Origin: Owenia fusiformis
Lineage: Eukaryota; Annelida; Polychaeta; Sabellida; Oweniidae
Direction of reading: 5' to 3'
Assembly: GCA_903813345.2 (NCBI GenBank)
Contig: CAIIXF020000006.1
Span: 13,770,348 to 13,834,347, forward strand
Length of the DNA: 64,000 bases
Shown here piece after piece: positions 11,486 to 22,626 of the stretch (its first letter is position 1; each line of letters begins with the position of its first letter). The position numbers and the translations under genes were made by a program. The notes beneath the pieces were generated by a model. The model had not been told where the DNA came from and did not search any database. It worked only from the letters and a program-made list of their open reading frames with translations.

Positions 11486-12096
11486 GGCTCAATAATATAC
11501 ACATGTACATGTTCATCAAATGTGTATATGTTCAAGTATTTATCAACACTTTTCCAGTTGATATGTAAGAGGGGGCTTGTAAACTTATTGGATTAATTTA
11601 TCAGGTATTAAATTGATTGATGTTAATTGTCTTAATTGCTCTATTACTCCCAGTTGAACCTGTAGTAAGTACTCACTTGGAAGAAATAAACTAACATTGT
11701 GTAATTGTACCAATGATTATATTTGTACAATAAAATCAATGAAATATTGGTTTCGGTTGAGAAATAGAATCAATGCGCTTCAGAGCTTTTAGATTTTACA
11801 CTCTGGGGGCCTTTGAGGTTTTAGACTTTAATTCACATAAAACGGGCTTCATTTGCTAAAAAGATCTCATTTTGAGATAATGGGGCTGGGCAAATAGGCC
11901 TCATTTCTGTTAAGAAGAAAATATGATCTTTGCGGCCCTGTTCCTTGTGTCCAATTCCAGCATAGCTCCTGCTACATCAGTGAATACTTGCTGAATGATA
12001 TCTCATTAAAGTGTTATTCCTTTGTCTTGTGTGAAATTTCATAAAAATTATTAATATCATAAAAAATGCTTCTGAAATGTAGAAAATTGCACAATG
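11486..12096. other. Unique DNA, nothing recognised
   Basis: No feature beyond short AT-rich ORF fragments. Confidence 0.6.
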
Positions 12097-12097
12097 G

Positions 12098-12213
12098 ATT
12101 ATCATGCATACTTTTTAAATTATCATGCATACTTTTTGAATTATCATGCATACTTTTTGAATTATCATGCATACATTGCATTATGACGCAAAAAAATCAT
12201 GCATACTTTTCTT
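12098..12213 (+). repeat. 21-bp minisatellite
   Basis: About five imperfect copies of a 21-bp unit containing ATTATCATGCATACTTTTT. Because 21 is a multiple of three, a reading frame stays open across it (12066-12323); this is not evidence of a gene. Confidence 0.8.
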
Positions 12214-12646
12214 TGAGTAACAGTAGTGCTGTAGACAAGAAACATGAAGATTATGTTGCATTTTTATTCCATCAAAACCATCTTATTCCATGTTATATTA
12301 AAATCAACAGTTGTGAGTCATAATCCCAGAGCATTCTGATCAAACGATCGTCAAATAAAATGTGACAGAATGCAATGTTAGAAGTAGATGTTCCAAATGT
12401 AACTTAATTAGCTTTTTCAACAGATCATGTTGACTTTATGAAAAATACAACGCAATCCAAACAAACGCGAGATGAAACTTTAATTGTGCAAATATGGAAC
12501 ATGTAGAGATGTAAAGGTACGAACAAACTTGGACTCTCAATGATTCTTTCATGCAGATTTTATTAAAAATCAAGTATTGGTGATCACCATGATTTGCTGT
12601 GCTCCTTCCAAGTTGTATTCATTGTATTTTTGTATTTCTTTTTCGA

Positions 12647-13290
12647 TGTGGTCATTGCGTTCATTGTTCATTTTGTTCATTGTGGTCATTGTTCATTGTG
12701 TTCATTGTATTCATTGTTCATTGTGGTCATTGTTCATTGTGGTCATTGTTCATTGTGTTCATTGTATTCATTGTTCATTGTGGTCATTGTTCATCGTGTT
12801 CATTGTGGTCATTGTTCATTGTGTTCATTGTTCATTGTGGTCATTGTTCATTGTGGTCATTGTTCATTGTGTTCATTGTATTCATTGTTCATTGTGGTCA
12901 TTGTTCATCGTGTTCATTGTTCATTGTGGTCATTGTTCATTGTGTTCATTGTTCATTGTGGTCATTGTTCATTGTGTTCATTGTATTCATTGTTCATTGT
13001 GGTCATTGTTCACTGTGTTCATTGTTCACTGTGTTCATTGTTCATCGTGTTCATTGTTCATTGTGGTCATTGTTCATTGTGTTCATTGTTCATTGTGGTC
13101 ATTGTTCATCGTGTTCATTGTTCATTGTGGTCATTGTTCATTGTGTTCATTGTATTCATTGTTCATTGTGGTCATTGTTCACTGTGTTCATTGTTCATTG
13201 TGTTCATTGTATTCATTGTTCATTGTGGTCATTGTTCACTGTGTTCATTGTTCATTGTATTCATTGTTCATTATGCTCATTTTGTTCCTT
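12647..13290 (+). repeat. (TTCATTGTG)-type minisatellite, ~640 bp
   Basis: A long array of 6-9-bp submotifs (GTTCATT, GTGGTCATT, GTATTCATT) in recurring multi-unit blocks. All three forward frames are open for about 245 codons, because the submotifs never create stops in any frame. The resulting Val-His-Cys-rich translations are repeat artefacts and should not be annotated as proteins. The complementary strand is AATGAAC-rich. Confidence 0.9.
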
Positions 13291-14476
13291 TTGCTACTTT
13301 TTCACTATATTCCTCGATTTGTTTAGATTAAAGTGAATTACACATTGTGACCTATCAGGCTTTATCCTCTATAATTAGGCTTTACAATTTATAAATGAGC
13401 TTTAAAATTTTCAATCTAGATCAGAGATTTCTAACTAGCATTTAACATTCCTAATGATCTTTGATTTACCACTTGGGGATTGAAGATTGAAGATATATGC
13501 AAATGTGATTAAAAATGTTCACATTGTACTTTAAGATTTGCATAAGCCTGACAATTACGCTGTAGGATTAAACTTCAGATAATAATTAGATCTTGTAGAA
13601 GATAATGTAAATATAAGTTATAGATTATTGGAAATGTCACCTTATGGAGATCACCCTTAGGAAATATTTTTCAAAATTTTGAAATCTACCGTTGTACATA
13701 TGACACATGCTATTCACTTCTATTAATGTGCCCATGTATTGTTGACTAAATGATTTTTATATATTACATTAAAGATTTTTTCAGAGTAAGTCCCTAATAT
13801 AAATATGTATACGTTTATGTTATATGATATCCAATAGTAAAACACAAATATGATTTTTTTGAAAAATCCTATGTTTGAGCTAAATTCCTCTAAATTCCTT
13901 CTGTTTCCCCGTTTCCAATAATAGAAAATGAACCAGCATTATATGTTTGAATAGTCAATAAGTAGACACTGAATATCACACGAATCATAACAAACTCTCC
14001 GCCAACTAAATTGGAAAATGTAACTTTAGCTGTTCAAAGTAGAAGTCTTATGTTTTTTATCGGAGGTCAATAATGTGCTAAAGAAATCAATGGTGTTTTT
14101 GTAGCTATACCATGATAACATTGTTAAGTTGATAAGTATAGGAGGGTGGATTTGTATTATTACCATAGAAATGGGACCATAGTGTGACTTCCTGACAATG
14201 ATACACGTTCTGCATGGATGGATACTTTTCTGCAACAGAACAATGGATATTATATTAGAACAATGGATATTATATTAGAGAAATGTTGATAGAAACTCAT
14301 CGTGGATCAACTCTTAATGAAAATAGTAAACATAACATATGGTATGGCATTGATTGATGGAATTTTTTAAAAATATTTCATTTATATTAAAAACAATTTT
14401 CAATCTTAAAAATCACTGTGTCATATATAAGATAGTTATGATATAGAATCTAAGCATTGTTTTATTATATTTGCAG
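13291..14476. other. Unique AT-rich DNA with one 21-bp duplication
   Basis: No gene recognised. At 14239-14279 the segment GAACAATGGATATTATATTA occurs twice in tandem. Confidence 0.55.
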
Positions 14477-14517
14477 GATAATATTCTCAGTGACAGATTC
14501 ACAATCTTTTGAATAAG
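14477..14517 (+). other. Candidate 41-nt noncoding exon
   Basis: Flanked by an acceptor-like TTTATTATATTTGCAG and a donor-like AAG|GTAAGA. All three frames contain a stop, so if real it is untranslated (5' UTR or long noncoding RNA). Such pairs arise by chance in AT-rich DNA; support is splice signals only. Confidence 0.2.
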
Positions 14518-14705
14518 GTAAGAAACTTATAATGTATATATTAATTTTGAAAAATCATAAGTGGTTCTTTCCCAAATAGATGCTAATAACTTGAAGTAGG
14601 AAAATTAAATTCTTTGACTAATAATTCATTTTTTACTGAAGAGATGAGATATATCAATTTTAAAGAATATAGGATATAAAATGTTTAAACTGTAAAAAGC
14701 AATAT

Positions 14706-14876
14706 CACAATACAATACAATACAATACAATATAATACAAGACAATATAATACAATGCAATACAATACAATACAATGCAATACAGTACAATACAATACAA
14801 GGCAATGAAATGCAATGCAATGCAATGCAATACAATACAAAACAATACAATACAATACAATACAATACAATACAAT
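14706..14876 (+). repeat. (ACAAT)n pentanucleotide microsatellite
   Basis: About 34 copies of ACAAT with substitutions (ATGCAAT, AAGACAAT, AAAACAAT). Repeat-driven ORFs occur in several frames on both strands (Tyr-Cys-Ile-Val-Leu type) and are not genes. Confidence 0.9.
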
Positions 14877-16164
14877 AGTATATTTTTATACAAACATATA
14901 GCATTTGTTTATTTGAATAATTTGCATCCATACGCATGGAAGATTTTTATAGGATCTTAATAGCATTTTGATACTCATCATATGAAATCTAATCTATGAT
15001 ATTTGCAATGTGCTGGTATTTTATGTTATTCCCAGATGACAATTATTCCCTTTGAAATATTCCTAGTATGTCAGTCTACATTTTATATTCTATCAATTAA
15101 AGTATTTATTTTTATGATTTTTATACATAATTTATAATGTTAGGCTATAAACACCATTGAACAAATGAAAACAAATGTCATGTAACGGATTACCAGGACA
15201 TCTGTATGAATTACTGTATTGAAACAAAAATTCTTTTCATTAATTGTTAATGATACCCCATCAATGACGTAATGTCGTCAATGAGCCCTTGATTAAATAC
15301 ATACAACAGGACACAATACAAGGAGATTATATTATGTAATAATTGTTCAAGATTATAGGTGTATATATTGGAACAGTGTAATTTTAAACACAGCTGGTTT
15401 ATTGTATTGTTTCATGAGGCTTCTGGACTCTCCCATCTTCACATATCTATTTCATCTCATTGTACTGGTGAAGTATGTGGGGGGGGGTGGAAGGGTGGAA
15501 CAATGACTTGTATTAGACAGACTTACTACTGTAAGACTTCCACTTGAATAGTTTTAAGTAACCAGGTTGCTCCTTTGGGACCTATAAACAGTAGCTGGCT
15601 TCTTCTTTAGGAGATACTTAAAGTATAATAATTATTGGTTGAAGAACAATTTTCAGAACAACCAGCACAATCAACTTCCATATATCAATTCATGTTCTAT
15701 TTTATCGTTTTTTCTCTTTCTGGTAAAAGAAGATCTCAAATGAGGTACTTATTCAGGTAACATAAAACCAGTCACATGGCATAAATCTGACGAACAGAAT
15801 CAAGAGGTATTTGCAATGAAGATAGCAAGCAAGACCACAGGGAAGATTCTTCAGTGTAAAAATAATAGCTACATTAATGGAATTAATGGGGAAAGTGACT
15901 ATAAAGGTAATCAGAACTTGTTTAAAAACAAAAACGAGAACTCATAGGAACAGGAAAAAAGTAAGCCTTCATAGACCGAGGGAAATATAGTGTAAGGGTT
16001 TCTCTAGAATGTCAGATAGTATTGCATCAGTTTTATAATTGAAGATATCCCAGGGGTATAGAGATGCCAATACAGGTTAGGCTCTAACTCGCCTTACAGT
16101 CAGATTTTATTTTAGTTCTATGGGTCACTCTGGTCATTTTAATAATTTCCACTCTTTCTAGAAT
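14877..16164. other. Unique AT-rich DNA, nothing recognised
   Basis: A G run occurs at 15478-15487. No supported gene. Confidence 0.6.
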
Positions 16165-16940
16165 AGAGGACTTTTTTCTATATTCTCCTTTTTACTTAAC
16201 CTGCGATGAAAATACTAATACTATTGATGGAAACGTAATTTGACTTTATTTTTAATACCTCCAAATTTTCTCAAATTTTTTCCTCAGTTACAATAAGTCG
16301 AAAATTGATGATAAATTTGATGAATTTTTGAAAGTCGACATTCCCATGTTAACCAATGGGAAATGGTAGGTTTGCCGCAAACCATATGACAGAAAATCCA
16401 TCCATACGAGTCCTTGCAAAAATACGAGTTAGGTAGGCAATTGAATTTGCTAACTTTATTTAACAAAAAATTGATATGTTTCTTCAGGATTTACAAATTT
16501 ATAGGGCTTTGAAGTCAAAATTGTTTTTCAAAAAAACTCTCCCATTGAAATAACTCAGGAGGCGAAAAATTATTTTCAAAAATTACTTTGAAGCGCTGTA
16601 ACTTTAGTATTCATCAAATAAACTAAACACTTAGTGTACAAAAAGGTAGACAATTCAATTTTCTATATAAAAATATTTTTTGCTGAATCTTTTACTGAAA
16701 AGATATCCTGATTTCTGATTTGCCCCGAACCCGCCATTTCCCATTGGATTACATGGGAATGACGATTTTCAAAAAATCATCAAATTTATCATTAATTTTC
16801 GACCTATTGTAATTGAGGAAAAAAATTGAGAAAATTTGGAGGTATTGGAAATAAAGTCAAGTTACGTTTCCATCAATATTATAAGTTATTTTATCGCCGG
16901 TTAAGTAAATAAAATTCAAACGTAAAGAGCCTTTAACTTG
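16165..16940. mobile_element. Family I long-inverted-repeat element
   Basis: Two arms of about 190 bp, left at about 16191-16385 and right at about 16715-16910, are inverted copies at roughly 85-90% identity by eye. Landmarks in left order are TTTACTTAACC, TGATGGAAACGTAA, AATACCTCCAAATTTTCTCA, TTGATGATAAATTTGAT, and CATTCCCATGT followed by CCAATGGGAAATGG. Weaker matching continues outward to about 16165 and 16940. A spacer of about 330 bp separates the arms. This fits a foldback or long-TIR MITE; no transposase and no clear target duplication were found. Confidence 0.7.
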
Positions 16941-17721
16941 AGTTCAATGGGGGAGCTAAGGTTGCCAAACTTATGGAGGGGAGTGTATTGTTTGGCATAT
17001 GTAACATATGGCAGGTGGTGACATTTTGCATATTAGTGCCTTGTATACAATTTCGAGTCTTATGGTCTATATCTTATCTCATCACCATTAGTGGTCAGTT
17101 TTTTATATGTCAAATCAATGTGTGTAATAGTACCCTAGCTGGTACATAAAATATTTTACCATATGTGCTACAACCAAAGTCATATCATTTAAATTGGAAA
17201 AGGTTAGTGATTTTTAGATGAATTGAAATATCCATTTGGGAGGCTGCAGTGCTATGACCTGTGCAATAGTGCTTCTGTGATACATCAGTGATCTGTGACA
17301 TAAGCCCAATACAATGGCAATCACGGTTAAAATTAAAACAGGGCTCTTGGAACCCTCAAGTACAAAATCACAGCCCCTAGTAAGTCAAGAATATGATAAT
17401 CAGTGTGAATTTTTGCAACATCAACAGAGAAAATATATTAGGGAATACTAAATCTTCATGAAAATTATACAGATGTTTATTAATGTGTATTAATGTATAC
17501 ACTTTCATGTCAATTAGCTAATAGCTATACTGGCTTAGGTGCATACCACATGAAGTATATGCTATTGTAATATTCCTATTCTAGTCTCTTCTGTTTTGAA
17601 TGAGCCACATTCAGGGAAGGAATAATTTCCAAAAATGGATTCACTCAGGTAATTTAAGTATAAGGGTATTTGATGATACCATGATATATGACGACAAAAA
17701 TGGAAGGAGCTTAATTATCAT
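16941..17721. other. Unique DNA with possible old dispersed repeat
   Basis: Around 17005-17030 the segment GGCAGGTGGTGACATTTTGCA also occurs, nearly identical, at about 1824-1845. Otherwise nothing is recognised. Confidence 0.5.
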
Positions 17722-18178
17722 ATGCAAGGAATGTAAGCATTAAGTTGCAAGGAATGCAAGCATTTTATTGCAAGGAATGCAAGCATTATATTGCAAGGAA
17801 TGCAAACATTATGTTGCAAGGAATGCAAGCATTCTATTGCAAGGAATGCAAGCATTATATTGCACAGAATGCAAGCATTTTATTGCAAGGAATGCAAACA
17901 TTATGTTGCAAGGAATGCAAGCATTCTATTGCAGGGAATGCAAACATTATGTTGCAAGGAATGCAAGTATTTTATTGCAAGGAGGAATGCAAGCATTTTA
18001 TTGCACGGAACGCAAGCATTTTATTGCAAGGAATGCCAACATTATGTTGCAAGGAATGCAAGCATTTTATTGCAAGGAATGCAAGCATTATGTTGCACGT
18101 AATGCAAGCATTTTGTTGCAAGGAATGCAAGCATAATGTTGCAAGGAATGCAAGCATTTTATTGCAAGGAATGCATAC
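17722..18178 (+). repeat. 23-bp minisatellite
   Basis: About 20 copies of a 23-bp unit containing TTGCAAGGAATGCAAGCATT, with units ending ATTTTA, ATTATG or ATTATA. All three forward frames stay open (Cys-Lys-Glu-Cys-Lys-His type translations) because each unit lacks stops in every frame. These frames are artefacts of the repeat. Confidence 0.9.
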
Positions 18179-18827
18179 ACTGAACATTTAAAGGGAGAAT
18201 CATATTCGAGTGAAGACTGGTGTTTCTCAAACCATTGTGCTTCTTTGTCTTGCATGCACTATCTTACATTCTGATATACTTTGGATACAACAATAGCTCT
18301 AACCTGTTGGTAAAAAATAAATGAATCCCTTTGATGAAGGATGGTTTCACTAATCCATATGATATTTCATGTATATCCACATTATAACATCGTTCTGTCA
18401 CCCTGATTATTGCCTTCTAATAATATCATGTCATTCTTCACTGAGATGCAATAAATCATAGGTTTCCTCAAGAGCAGACAAAGAGTTATTTGCGTCATGA
18501 AATGTGTCTCAGTTACATAAATCCACAGCTAAACTGGGTGTGAATGTCACTTAAATATATCTCTCTCAATTTGAATGAAAGTGCTCCACCTTTGCCAATC
18601 CTTAAAGATATAACATTTATTAATATATAACTTAATATATTAACTTTAATATATAATATTTTTAAACACTTAATTTAATAATTAACTTTATATATTAAGT
18701 TTAACATATAATATGTTTAAATATCTGTGGAATTCTTCTGCCATGGCTCAAACTTCATAATCTTTTCATAGTTTTAACTTTAAAATTCACAAAGATGGTA
18801 TCAACATTTGAGATCCATATACTTAAA
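18179..18827. other. AT-rich DNA with TTAATATA-rich block
   Basis: At 18610-18725 the sequence is dominated by TTAATATATAA-type self-complementary motifs. No gene recognised. Confidence 0.6.
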
Positions 18828-19611
18828 CAGTTAGATTATGATTAACTTTAACAGATCATGGTTAATTTTAACAGATCATGGTTAACTTTAACAGATCATG
18901 GTTAAATTTAACAGATCATGGTTAACTTTAACAGATCATGGTCAACTTTAACAGATCATGGTTAACTTTAACAGATCATGGTTAACTTTAACAGATCATG
19001 GTTAAATTTAACAGATCATGGTTAACTTTAACAGATCATGGTCAACTTTAACAGATCATGGTTAACTTTAACAGATCATGGTTAAATTTAACAGATCATG
19101 GTTAACTTTAACAGATCATGGTCAACTTTAACAGATCATGGTCAACTTTAACAGATCATGGTGAACTTAAACAGATCATGGTCAACTTTAACAGATCATG
19201 GTTAAATTTAACAGATCAAGGTTAACTTTAACAGATCATGGTTGAATTTAACAGATCATGGTTAACTTTAACAGATCATGGTTAACTTTAACAGATCATG
19301 GTTAACTTTAACAGATCATGCTCAACTTTAACAGATCATGGTTAAATTTAACAGATCAAGGTTAACTTTAACAGATCATGGTTAAATTTAACAGATCATG
19401 GTTAACTTTTACAGATCATGGTTAACTTTAACAGATCATGGTTAAATTTAACAGATCATGGTTAACTTTAACAGATCATGGTTAACTTTAACAGATCATG
19501 GTTAACTTTAACAGATTATGGTCAACTTTAACATATCATGGTTAACTTTAACACATCATGGTTAAATTTAACAGATCATGGTTAAATTTAACAGATCATG
19601 GTTAACTTTAA
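18828..19611 (+). repeat. 20-bp minisatellite, ~39 units
   Basis: A 20-bp unit, AACAGATCATGGTTAACTTT, is repeated about 39 times with very even spacing. Variants are concentrated at one position (GTTAAC, GTTAAA, GTCAAC). The variant order partly repeats (for example A-type, normal, C-type), pointing to multi-unit copying. Most units contain the palindromes GTTAAC and TGATCT or GATC. Confidence 0.95.
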
Positions 19612-20055
19612 GGGAACACTTTTCAGCTCTTCAACACAATACTCTCCTACATGAGGAGCTCTTAACCTGTAATAGAGAATTTGCATGTTTGAGGGAAATG
19701 AATTTTCAATATGAACTTCTATATCCTCTTGTAAGGTATAATAACAATCTAAGACATTTTAAAAAGCTCCCTGTTCTGTAGATATAATATCAATATATCA
19801 TCAGGGTACTCCTTTAATTCTCTTATATATCACCTTTCATCTTTTAATGCTGGAATTGTTATGGAATAATGTCGTGTTGACCCAGTAATAATTACAAATC
19901 AATTGTGTGAGAAACACCAATAATTTTGGCACCTTGACATTTGAGTAGTCGATATTCTGATATTTTGATATGCACAATGCCCCCGAGTCTTATCAATCAG
20001 ATTCCTACTGTCTCTGAAGACAGGATGTCATTATAGGGAAAGTTTTCTCTTTGTT
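19612..20055. other. Unique DNA, nothing recognised
   Basis: The ORF at 19578-19781 begins inside the minisatellite and has no recognisable domain. Confidence 0.55.
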
Positions 20056-20133
20056 TACCCCGCTTGCAGAGTTTAGTTAAACACCAGATGAAGCTCTCTT
20101 TTAAGAAGCGAAGTCAAATGAATGCAAAGGGTA
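20056..20133 (-). mobile_element. Mini family A element (78 bp)
   Basis: Both family A ends are joined directly: TACCCCGCTTGCAGAGTTTA at one side and AATGAATGCAAAGGGTA at the other, with about 290 internal bases missing. The junction (TTAAAC...CTCTCTTTTAAGAAG) is the same as in the copy at 32421-32498. Flanking 9-mers CTCTTTGTT and CACTTTGCT match at 7 of 9. Confidence 0.7.
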
Positions 20134-21647
20134 CACTTTGCTGTAAGTCAGTAGCCATTAGCCTTGCATCAAACCCCAACCCCCATACTCTTTCTAACAC
20201 ATGATCTAGGTTTGGCACACCATAAGTACTGATACCCAGAAGCTGGATTGTTAGCACATGCTTGGTACCACCCTGTGTCAGTCCTTACAAGATCCTGTGT
20301 GAGAGAGAATGGGTATAATAAAGTTTAATGGACAAGCTGTAATTGTATGAAGTACCAGCATCAAATGGAAACACAATCACACACTGTTCCTCAACATGGC
20401 ATCTTACCTCAGTATCCATGATTCATATAAAACTGTTATTTACATTGATTTAGATCATAAATGTTAGAGCATTCATTTATTTATTGTAACATTTATTTTT
20501 ATATGGTTTGTAACATATTGCAGACATAGATGATTTCAAATATTGATAATATGTAACATTATAAGCCAAGGTTGAGTGGAAATACTGTAAAGCGACAATA
20601 AATAAATGAATAAAAATATATAAACTAATTAAGATGTGATACAAATTCATTTATTCTCAATGTTTCCATTCACTTCCGGGTAGATGAGTTATGAACAGGG
20701 TGACACAGCCTACCATTTTTTGGAATAACTATGTCATCAATGATGGAATCCACATGGTTTTACTTTATATGGTATTAAATGGAGCAAACACTGATTCAAT
20801 CATATAACATCACCTGCTTTGAATTTTAAAGATAAAGCATTTTCGTTATCTCTCTAAACCTGCTATTGCATGGGGTTTTTCAAGAATGTGAGTTTGGAAG
20901 TTGTCTTTGTTTATCATTATATTGAAACTTGCCATCCAGACAGGTTCAGCTGGACTCCACTTGTGCCAAATTGCATGTTCTTTTCTCTATGTGAGAAAAA
21001 TTATTCATGAGTTGCAGCTTTATTGGGTCACCCTGTATAAGTATGCAGAACCAGTAACATAATAAATGACTGAATAAGCACATTTCAGCCCCAAAGGCTC
21101 CTATAGTCAATGAAGCTGGCAGTAATAAGCTCCCATTATGCTCTATTTGATATCTCCGTAGGAATAAAAATTCTAGCTCTCAGAATCTCATTTCACCAAC
21201 TACTGAGACACAATTTCTGTCTACCTTTAAATACCTGTACACTATTCATTACAAGCTAGATTTGCTGATATATTTATGGCGTATTCAATCTGCACGTCTG
21301 ATTGGAAGATTAACTGGTTATCTGGCGCCAGGATTGCATCTTGAAAAATCTATAAAAGATTACCTGTAATTGTTCCGGTGAGTTCTTGATAGCATAGAAA
21401 GTATGTATTCTCTGGTTTTACAAATTCTCAAATAATCAGTTCAGTGAGATCATAGACCTCTATCGCCATGGTGAATAACAATATATGCAAAAGAGAAATT
21501 CAAATATGGGCACACAAACAAACACAAACATTTGTAAGTCTTTACCAGATAAAGTATTGTAAAGGGAGGAAAATGTCATTTTAGTTCAAATAATCTACTA
21601 ATTGTTAAAACAGATCATTTAAATTCCAAGCTTCCTTATACACGTAT
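20134..21647. other. Unique AT-rich DNA, nothing recognised
   Basis: No supported gene or element. Confidence 0.55.
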
Positions 21648-22051
21648 TTCAGTAAAACCTTTGTATATTGAACATTTTTGCAGAGAAAAAAATGTTCAGT
21701 GTTGATATGCGTTCACTACAGAAAGGGTAATTTATATAGAAGTCAGTAAAGTCTAAGACAGGTGTTCACTTGAGAGAGGGTAATTTATATAGAAGTCTGT
21801 AGAGTCTAAGACAGGAGTTCACTACAGAGAGGGTAATTTATATAGAAGCCAGTAGAGTCTAAGACAGGTGTTCACTAAAGAGAGGGTAACTTATAAAGAA
21901 GTCAGTAGAGTCTAAGACAGGTGTTCACTATACTAACAGAGAGGGTAATTTATATAGAAGTCAGTAGAGCCTAAGCGGAGGTAGGTTGTCTTCTACCGTA
22001 GAGACAGGTGTTCACTAGAGAGATGTGTTCACTAAGACAGGTTTTACTGAA
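21648..22051. mobile_element. Family E (Tc1/mariner-like) MITE with internal 53-bp array
   Basis: Ends are TTCAGTAAAACCT and AGGTTTTACTGAA, perfect 13-bp inverted repeats, with TA just outside (21645-21646 and 22052-22053). AGTAAAACCTGT-type ends with an adjacent 'AGTGAAC/GTTCACT' block are typical of mariner/Tc1 MITEs. The interior is about six copies of a 53-bp unit (GTTCACTACAGAGAGGGTAA, TTTATATAGAAGTCAGTAG, TCTAAGACAGGT), starting at about 21715. The unit is derived from the element's own subterminal sequence. Confidence 0.75.
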
Positions 22052-22113
22052 TATATCTACTTTAATTATTGACATAACTAACTCATAACAAAATGGACAG
22101 GGTATATATGGTA

Positions 22114-22389
22114 CAGGCCTGTCAACTGTCCCGCAATTTGCGTATTTGTCACGCATTTGCTGAAGAATTTGAAGTCACGCCAGTTTTTTTTGCGTGACAC
22201 AAAATGTCACGCAAATACGCATTTTACCTGGTAATTGTCACGCAAATATGTTTATGTAAAAAAATTTTCAAAATATGTTTATGATAAGGTAAAAATACGA
22301 ACGTCGGAAAAAAAACGAACGCAATTTGTTCGGATTTGTCACGCGAATCCCGTATATGTCACGCATGTTCATTGCAAATTTTCGTACCT

Positions 22390-22423
<34 letters not shown>

Positions 22424-22620
22424 TTGACGACATCGCGCGCGTTGCGAGCGCGAAATATGTGAGGTTATAAAAGTTTAGCAAAGGTGCTCAAACTTTGGCC
22501 AAAGGTGTTTAAAAGTTGGCCAAAGGTGTTCAAAATTTGGACAAAAGTGTTCAGATTTGGACTTCGGTGTCCAACATTTGTAAGTCACTCATATTAGGTG
22601 GTCCCAAGTTGACAGCCCTG
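22114..22620 (+). mobile_element. Family C TIR element, copy 1
   Basis: Starts CAGGCCTGTCAACTGTCCCG and ends CAAGTTGACAGCCCTG. The 14-bp inverted ends match the second copy (24810-25289) with one substitution. The 6-bp direct repeat ATGGTA flanks both sides (22108-22113 and 22621-22626). Inside are several TGTCACGCA-type motifs, a run of 32 C (22391-22422), a GCGCGCG patch and a tail of tandem AAAGGTGTTCAAAATTTGG units. No transposase. CAGG...CCTG ends with a short duplication suggest a hAT-like family; a 6-bp duplication is unusual. Confidence 0.8.
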
Positions 22621-22626
22621 ATGGTA

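Noticed and set aside
12577-13336. Three overlapping ~245-codon Val-His-Cys-rich ORFs
   Set aside because: All three forward frames are open only because of the TTCATTGTG-type array; there is no codon-structure asymmetry and no domain.
17745-18191. 148-codon Cys/Lys/His-rich ORF resembling a zinc-binding repeat
   Set aside because: Produced by a 23-bp minisatellite that is open in all three frames; the Cys/His spacing is not a known finger pattern.
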